DNA of 18,691 nucleotides from CAYLZO01 sp964387775 (GTDB lineage Bacteria; Chloroflexota; Anaerolineae; JAAYZQ01): positions 1 through 18,691 of the forward strand of contig CAYLZO010000088.1 of the NCBI GenBank assembly GCA_964387775.1, given 5' to 3'. The number at the start of each line of letters is the position of its first letter. The first letter of the stretch is position 1. This document shows, piece after piece, positions 13,989 to 18,691 of the stretch. A program made the translations under genes and the position numbers. The notes beneath the pieces were generated by a model. The model was not told the DNA's origin and ran no database searches. It saw only the letters and a program-made list of their open reading frames with translations.

Positions 13989-14360
13989 ATGGAAAGCCAT
14001 AAGCGCGTTCTTGTCGTAGAAGACGAAGCAGAAGTTCTATTCGTATGGGTCGCGGCGCTGAAAAAGGTCTCCGGGATCGAAGTCGAGACGGCCCAGGACG
14101 GCTACACCGCCGTGGAGAGGTTTCGTGCGGCCCCACACGACCTGGTCATCACCGACCTGGCCATGCCGGGCATGGGGGGGGTCGAGCTAACCAAAGCCAT
14201 CCACCGCCTGGACCGGCAAGTCCCAATCGTGTGGGTGACGGCCCACACCCACTTTCGAGAAGGGATGGAGGAGGACGGCTTGAACGTCCATACCTTTCTC
14301 GCCAAGCCGGTCTCTATCCAAGAAATGCGGCAGGTTGTGCGTGATGCACTTGATTTGTGA
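13989..14360 (+). CDS. Stand-alone response regulator (receiver domain only)
   Basis: A 123-residue CheY-like receiver with no output domain. The phosphorylation site is complete: acidic pair E11/D12 (VVEDEAEV), phosphoacceptor D56 (VITDLAMPGMGG), T84 (IVWVTAH) and K106 (FLAKPVS). It should take phosphate from a histidine kinase not encoded here and signal by protein-protein contact. The ATG follows AGGAG by 7 nt, and an in-frame TAG just upstream (13983-13985) fixes the start region. Its stop overlaps the GTG start of the TPR gene (GTGA), suggesting a fixed ratio and possibly physical partnership with that protein. Confidence 0.92.
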   Translation: MESHKRVLVVEDEAEVLFVWVAALKKVSGIEVETAQDGYTAVERFRAAPHDLVITDLAMPGMGGVELTKAIHRLDRQVPIVWVTAHTHFREGMEEDGLNVHTFLAKPVSIQEMRQVVRDALDL

Positions 14361-15760
14361 GGGAGCCGTTGCGTATCCGTCTCGCACTGACCATTCTAGG
14401 GCTGGGGATCTTGCTGCTTGGCTTGACCCCCTATCCCCGCACCTATATGGCCGCCCTGCGCCAGGCCCAAGCCCACCGCGCCGCCCGTGAGTACGGCGCC
14501 GCCCTCGACACCTACCGGCGGGCAACCCGCCTCGACCCCCAGGCGCCCCGTCCCTGGCTGCGGATGGGCCAGGTCCTCTTGGCCCAGCACCGCTTTACCC
14601 AGGCCGGCGCGGCCTTTTACCAGGCGGGGCACCGGGGCGCCGGAATCGAGGCCCTGCGCGGCCTGGGTGAGAGCCACGCCGGCCTGGGCAACTGGCCGGC
14701 GGCCATGCAGAGCTGGCTCCACCTCCAGGAACTCGCGCCCGACGACCCGGAGACCCTCGTCGCCCTGGGCCGGGGAAGCCTCGCCCAGGGCAACTTTGAG
14801 CAGGCCGTTCGCCTGCTGGCCCGGGCACTGGACCTCGACCCGGCGGCCAACACGGCCCGCCAGGCCCACGCCCTGCTGGGCCGCCTCCTCCTGGGCCAAG
14901 ACCCGGCCCGAGCCGCCGACCACCTGCGCCAGGCCGGTGACGACGACCTGCTGGCCGTGCTCGCCGCCGCCGACGCCGAGGACGACCCCGCCCGCCGGGC
15001 GCTGACCCTGGGCGCCGCCTTTTTGCAGCGGGGCGAGCTCTCGCTGGCCCGCCGCGCGTTCGACCGGGCCACCGCCCTCGCCCCCGAGATGGCCGTGGCC
15101 CACGCCTACCTGGGCCACGTCCTCGACCGCCAGGGCGCCACCGCCGCCGGCCGCCAGTCGCTGGAGCGCGCCCTGGCCCTGGCACCCGACCTGGCGCTGG
15201 CCCACTATTTCCTCGGCGTCCACGAGCGCCTGGTGGGCACCCCGGAGCGGGCCCAGGACGCCCTGTGGCAGGCCCTCCTCCTCGATCCCGACAACGCCGC
15301 CTTTCGCGTCGAGATGGGCGAGACCTTTGTGGCATGGGGCAACTATCCCCGCGCTGAGGAGTGGTACCAGGGCGCCGTCGAGGTCGCCCCGGAGGAGCAG
15401 CACTTCGAGTTTCAGTTCCTGCTGGCCCGCTTCTACGTGGATCACCTCTACCGGGTGCCGGGCGAGGGGCTCGCCGCCGCCCAGGCTGCCGTGGCCCTGG
15501 CACCGGGGGATGCCCGGGCCCAGGACCTGCTGGGCTGGGCCTACCACCTGGCCGGCCAGCAATCCGAGGCCCGGCAGACCCTAAACCTGGCCCTGACCCT
15601 CGACCCTGACCTGGTCAGCGCCCACTACCACCTGGGCAGCTTGCACGCCGCGGCGGGGCGGGCAGATCTGGCCCGCCAGCACCTGCAACGCGCCGCCGAC
15701 CTGGACGTCACCGGCTACTACCGGCAGCGCGCCGAGCGGATGCTTGCAGGACTCGACTGA
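14357..15760 (+). CDS. Membrane-anchored tetratricopeptide repeat protein
   Basis: A 467-residue protein with one N-terminal transmembrane segment (about residues 7-25, ALTILGLGILLLGLTPY) and then TPR helices almost to the end. Roughly nine to ten repeats are visible by the recurring A-LDP/LAP-DA pattern, for example LDPQAPRPWLRMGQ, LAPDDPETLVALG, LAPDLALAHYFLGV, LDPDNAAFRVEMG and LDPDLVSAHYHLGS. TPR arrays bind partner proteins; no catalytic motif is present. With few positive charges after the helix, the TPR part could lie outside the cytosol, but the topology is not certain. The GTG start overlaps the receiver gene stop. It ends 9 bp from the convergent protease fusion gene. Confidence 0.85.
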   Translation: MREPLRIRLALTILGLGILLLGLTPYPRTYMAALRQAQAHRAAREYGAALDTYRRATRLDPQAPRPWLRMGQVLLAQHRFTQAGAAFYQAGHRGAGIEALRGLGESHAGLGNWPAAMQSWLHLQELAPDDPETLVALGRGSLAQGNFEQAVRLLARALDLDPAANTARQAHALLGRLLLGQDPARAADHLRQAGDDDLLAVLAAADAEDDPARRALTLGAAFLQRGELSLARRAFDRATALAPEMAVAHAYLGHVLDRQGATAAGRQSLERALALAPDLALAHYFLGVHERLVGTPERAQDALWQALLLDPDNAAFRVEMGETFVAWGNYPRAEEWYQGAVEVAPEEQHFEFQFLLARFYVDHLYRVPGEGLAAAQAAVALAPGDARAQDLLGWAYHLAGQQSEARQTLNLALTLDPDLVSAHYHLGSLHAAAGRADLARQHLQRAADLDVTGYYRQRAERMLAGLD

Positions 15761-15769
15761 AAACGCCCT

Positions 15770-18361
15770 TTAGCGAGTCTCCAGCACCTTCTGAACCGCC
15801 GCCCAGGCGTCCACCTGGCCCCAACCGTAGACGTTGTTGGGCACCGAGTCGGGGCTGTCGCCCCCGCAGGCGCACACCGTCTCGGGTCCGGCCGGCCCGC
15901 CGGGACAGACGGCGTCTACCGTCAGCCGCCGGGCCGTCTCGATGAGGACCGCCTCGGTGCGCTCCACGTCGCCTGTCAGCGCCGGCTCGGCCGACCAGAG
16001 CAGGGCCACGGCCCCGGCCACGTGCGGCCCGGCCATCGAGGTCCCCGGCAGGCTGGCGTAGCCGTCCGGCACCGCCGAGCGGATGTCCTGGCCGGGCGCG
16101 ACGAGGTCGGGTTTGCGCAGGCCGCTGCCGTCGGCCGTCACCGGGCCGCGGCTGCTGAACCCCGTCGCGTCGTCGTCGGCCTCGATGGCACCCACGGTCA
16201 GCACGGCGTCGTAGAGGGCCAGCGGGTCCTGGACCGTGCCGCAGGCCGGGCCGTCGTTCCCGGCGCTGACGACCATCATCTGCCCCGCCGCCCGCAGGTG
16301 GACGGCCGCGAGCTCCAGCGTGCCGGGCAGGCAGCCCTCCATGCGCGGGCAGCCCCACGAGTTGTTGACCACGCCGGCGCCCCGGGCCGGGTCGCCATCG
16401 AGCAGGGCGTCGCCGCCCAGGGGAAAGGGCGCCAGCAGGAACTCCATGCAGGCCAGGTAGCTGCCCGGATTGCCCAGGCCGTGGCGCATGTTGCGGCAGG
16501 CGATCCAGCGGGCCTCGGGCGCCAAACCGACCTGGTTTTCGCCGTCGCGCCCCAGGACGGTGCCGGTGGTGTGGGTGCCGTGGCCGCTGTCGTCAAAGGG
16601 CTCGGGGCTGGGGTCCCAGGCGTCGAACCAGTGGTAATCGTGGGTCGCCGCCACGCCGTCCCAGCCGCGATAGGCGGCCTTGAGCGCCGGATGGTCCCAG
16701 GCCACGCCCGTGTCGGCGCTGCCCACGACCACGCCCCCTCCCCGGTAACCCAGCTCCCAGACCCGATCGGCGCCCACCTCGCGGACGTTCCACTCCACGC
16801 CGTTGGGGCCGCTGTCGTCGGCGTGGGGCACGCCCAGGCTGCGCGGATAACGGCGCATGCCGGGCTGGAAAAGCACCGAGGCCACGCCCGGCTGCCCGGC
16901 CAGGGTGCGCCGCAAGCCAGGCCGCTCCAGCACCTCGATGGCGTTCATCACGTAGTGCGAGCGGTAGGCCACACCCCGCCGGTCGAGTTCGGCCCGCAAA
17001 TTGGCCTGGCTCTCCTGGGCCGTATCCACCAGCTCGCGATAGACCCACGCCCGCCGCTCGGCGGGGTCGGCGACGCCGGCGGCCGGGCCCAGGTCGGCCT
17101 GGGCCTCCAGAAAGATGAGAAAGCCGTCGGGGTGAAAGCCGGGTACGCCCATCGTCAGGTAAAGGAGCACCACGACCAGCCAGGCCAGCGAGCCAAAGCC
17201 CGCCGCCACCAGCACGCCGGCCGGACTGCGCTCCGTGAGGCCGTCCTCGCGGACCGATCCCGCTACCTGGCGCCCCAGCCACAGGAGAAAGCCCAGCGCG
17301 CCCGCCGCCAGCGGTGCCCAGACCCGGACCAGCCAGTGCCAGATCTCCTCCTGGCTGCGGGGGTCCACGAAGGCAAAACCGAACCAGTCGTACAAAAGGT
17401 GGACAATGACCGCCGGCCAGATCGAGCCGCCGGCGCGGACGGTCAGCTCGGTGAGGAGCAGGCCCAGCAAGAGGGCCGAGACGAAGCGCAGCGGGGCGCC
17501 CCAGTCGCCCGCCGGCAGGACCGTGCCCCCCTGGGCGGCGACAAAGAGGGCCAGGCTGCCCAGCGCGGCCGCCCGCCGGCTGCCGCCACCCGGCGGCAGG
17601 GACCCGGCGGGCGCGGCCAGCGCCCGCCACAGCCAGGCAAAGGCCAGCCCGCGAAAGAGGATCTCCTCGCCCAGGGCATTGGGCAGGGCCTGGAGCACGT
17701 TGGCCGCCGTGGTGCCGGGGCTGCCCAGCGAGCCGACCGTCACCCACGGTCCAACCACGACCGCCGCCGCGCCCAGGGCCAGCCACAGCGCCGGCGACGC
17801 AATGGCGGCGGTCCGTCCCTCGTCGTCGCCCAGCGTCGTCCAGAGGCGCAGCCCGACCCGCCGCCACGCGGCGAGCAGCGACTGCTCCTGGCGGCGGGCC
17901 TCCAGCCAGCCGAGGCCCAGCAGCAGGAAGGGCAAAATCAGCACCAGGCGCAGGGCCGCCGTCCAGAGGCGGTCGGCGTAGGGTGGCACCAGGCCGACCC
18001 CGGCCCACGGCAGGCGGGCCAGGGCGTTGAACGCCTGGTACAGGGCGATGGCGAGGAGCAACACCGCCGTGGTACGGAGAAACTTGCGCTGGGACCGGCG
18101 GGTGGCGAAATAGAGGGGGACGAAGGCCAGCAGGTGCAGGCCCAGCGTCAGCCCGGTGGCGAGCAGGCCCAGGGTCCGCTCCGGCAGCGCGGGATCGCCC
18201 GGGGCGACCGCGCCGATCTGGACCAAGAGGTCCGGGGGCGTATCGGTCAGCGCCGAGAGCCCGGCCATCACGGCCAACGGCACGAGGGCCAGCCAGGCGG
18301 TCATCGCCAGAAAAAGCAGCCATTGGCCGCAGCCGGGCTGGTCGTGGTTCGATTCGCTCAT
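15770..18361 (-). CDS. Fusion: CPBP-type intramembrane protease module + S8 subtilisin-like protease
   Basis: An unbroken 863-residue reading frame with two protease folds. Residues 1-404 hold about eleven hydrophobic segments with CPBP/CAAX-protease motifs: EExxxR at E232-E233-R237 (LGEEILFRG) and HxxxD at H321-D325 (VIVHLLYDW). The FxxxH motif 2 position reads F273-VAA-Q277, so a metal-ligand histidine is missing. Residues about 434-506 resemble an inhibitor-I9-type propeptide. Residues about 535-860 are a subtilase with D550 (SADTGVAWDHP), H594 (DSGHGTHTTG), oxyanion N702 (SAGNDGP) and S775 (LPGTSMAGPH). An odd number of membrane helices would place the subtilisin outside the cytosol. AAGGA lies 12 nt before the ATG, a weak site. 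A strong hairpin separates it from the thiolase gene upstream on the same strand. Confidence 0.88.
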   Translation of the reverse strand: MSESNHDQPGCGQWLLFLAMTAWLALVPLAVMAGLSALTDTPPDLLVQIGAVAPGDPALPERTLGLLATGLTLGLHLLAFVPLYFATRRSQRKFLRTTAVLLLAIALYQAFNALARLPWAGVGLVPPYADRLWTAALRLVLILPFLLLGLGWLEARRQEQSLLAAWRRVGLRLWTTLGDDEGRTAAIASPALWLALGAAAVVVGPWVTVGSLGSPGTTAANVLQALPNALGEEILFRGLAFAWLWRALAAPAGSLPPGGGSRRAAALGSLALFVAAQGGTVLPAGDWGAPLRFVSALLLGLLLTELTVRAGGSIWPAVIVHLLYDWFGFAFVDPRSQEEIWHWLVRVWAPLAAGALGFLLWLGRQVAGSVREDGLTERSPAGVLVAAGFGSLAWLVVVLLYLTMGVPGFHPDGFLIFLEAQADLGPAAGVADPAERRAWVYRELVDTAQESQANLRAELDRRGVAYRSHYVMNAIEVLERPGLRRTLAGQPGVASVLFQPGMRRYPRSLGVPHADDSGPNGVEWNVREVGADRVWELGYRGGGVVVGSADTGVAWDHPALKAAYRGWDGVAATHDYHWFDAWDPSPEPFDDSGHGTHTTGTVLGRDGENQVGLAPEARWIACRNMRHGLGNPGSYLACMEFLLAPFPLGGDALLDGDPARGAGVVNNSWGCPRMEGCLPGTLELAAVHLRAAGQMMVVSAGNDGPACGTVQDPLALYDAVLTVGAIEADDDATGFSSRGPVTADGSGLRKPDLVAPGQDIRSAVPDGYASLPGTSMAGPHVAGAVALLWSAEPALTGDVERTEAVLIETARRLTVDAVCPGGPAGPETVCACGGDSPDSVPNNVYGWGQVDAWAAVQKVLETR

Positions 18362-18380
18362 GGTCGGTCTCTGTCCTTGC

Positions 18381-18426
18381 AGAACGAAAGGCGATGGACA
18401 GGCCGTCCATCGCCTTTCGACGTTCT
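18381..18426 (-). terminator. Strong hairpin terminator after the thiolase gene
   Basis: CGAAAGGCGATGGAC (18385-18399) and its exact reverse complement (18405-18419) form a 15-bp stem with a 5-nt loop; outer AGAA/TTCT bases extend it after a small bulge. Read on the minus strand, the right side ends in the T-rich CTTTCGTTCT, giving a plausible intrinsic terminator for the thiolase transcript, 10 nt after its stop. It lies just before the protease fusion gene, so it could also sit in that gene's leader. Confidence 0.72.
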
Positions 18427-18436
18427 CGGTTCGCCG

Positions 18437-18691
18437 TTATTCCATCTCGACGGCCAGCGCCACCGCCTCGCCGCCGCCCAGGCAGAGCGTCGCCAAGCCG
18501 CGCTTCAGGCCGCGGTCCTGCAGGGCGTAGAGCAGGGTGACCAGGACCCGCGTTCCCGAGCAGCCGATGGGGTGGCCCAGGGCGATGGCCCCGCCATTGA
18601 CGTTGACCTTGTCCCAGTCCCAGCCCTCGTCCTCCAGGGCCTGGCCGTCGGCCAGCACCTGGGCGGCAAAGGCTTCGTTGATCTCGATGAG
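18437..18691 (-). CDS. Thiolase (acetyl-CoA C-acyltransferase), C-terminal part, cut by window edge
   Basis: The last 84 residues of a thiolase, open to the right edge. The first visible residues are LIEINEAFAAQ, containing the NEAF catalytic motif. The GGAIALGHPIGCSG motif (with the catalytic His) follows, and near the C-terminus CLGGGEAVALAVE carries the second active-site cysteine. Thiolases cleave or form beta-ketoacyl-CoA in beta-oxidation and acetoacetyl-CoA synthesis; which of these applies needs the missing N-terminal part and neighbours. The final motif reads GGGEAVA rather than the common GGGQGIA or GGGMGIA. Transcription likely ends at the hairpin just downstream. Confidence 0.93.
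   Translation of the reverse strand, partial: LIEINEAFAAQVLADGQALEDEGWDWDKVNVNGGAIALGHPIGCSGTRVLVTLLYALQDRGLKRGLATLCLGGGEAVALAVEME

Noticed and set aside
15750..15779. GACTCG/CGAGTC inverted repeat across the convergent TPR and protease stops, considered as a two-way terminator
   Set aside because: Only 6 bp with an 18-nt spacer and no good T-run; it could easily be chance.
16593..18410. A 605-codon second minus-strand frame within the protease fusion
   Set aside because: Arg/Gly/Pro-rich translation in a shifted frame of the real gene; no protease motif is read in it.

Overview
The window is a dense, GC-rich bacterial chromosome segment. It carries eighteen supported protein genes (one cut by the right edge) and no recognisable rRNA, tRNA, CRISPR array, transposase or phage gene. 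My best guess for the organism is a member of the Chloroflexota (Anaerolineae/Caldilineae-like). This is inference from the mix of families (DUF4013, zinc-ribbon/DUF4190 and DUF4126 membrane proteins, GT4 plus polyprenyl sugar transferase, large subtilases), the high GC, and short AT-rich or 7-bp intergenic repeats. No marker gene here proves it.

Layout. (1) 182-1342: a dGTPase-like HD phosphohydrolase behind a short 7-mer tandem repeat. (2) 1519-3671: four small membrane-protein genes behind a near-consensus promoter, with a perfect 14-bp hairpin between the first and second genes. (3) 3747-9347: a tightly packed operon with several 4-bp stop/start overlaps: GNAT acetyltransferase, Nif3-like dinuclear-metal protein, metallo-beta-lactamase-fold hydrolase, M20 peptidase, PIG-L deacetylase and an RlmD/TrmA-type rRNA uracil methyltransferase. 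(4) 9530-12473: a GT4 glycosyltransferase and a polyprenyl-phosphate sugar transferase (surface polysaccharide initiation and extension), then a small rubredoxin-like protein. (5) 12470-13678 (minus): RecF, convergent with the rubredoxin-like gene so that both stop codons share one CTAG. (6) 13989-15760: a stand-alone receiver protein overlapping a membrane-anchored TPR protein, behind a promoter and a roughly 200-nt structured leader. (7) 15770-18361 (minus): an 863-residue fusion of a CPBP-type intramembrane protease module with a complete S8 subtilisin zymogen. (8) 18437-18691 (minus): the C-terminal end of a thiolase, followed by a strong hairpin.

Promoters are unusually readable. Five sites have a TTG-type -35 and a TATAAT/TATACT -10 with 16-17 bp spacing. 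At three of them (GNAT, GT4 and recF) the -10 lies only 6-7 nt before the start codon and there is no Shine-Dalgarno, which predicts leaderless mRNAs. This also moves the GT4 start to a GTG at 9530. The other two drive leadered transcripts: a short one with a strong Shine-Dalgarno for the membrane-protein operon, and a long, hairpin-rich one for the response regulator.

The most unusual item is the CPBP-subtilisin fusion: two protease folds in one polypeptide. The subtilisin catalytic residues are all present, while the CPBP module has lost the usual motif-2 histidine. Next are the structured leader before the receiver/TPR pair and the shifted aspartate in the metal-binding motif of the MBL-fold protein.
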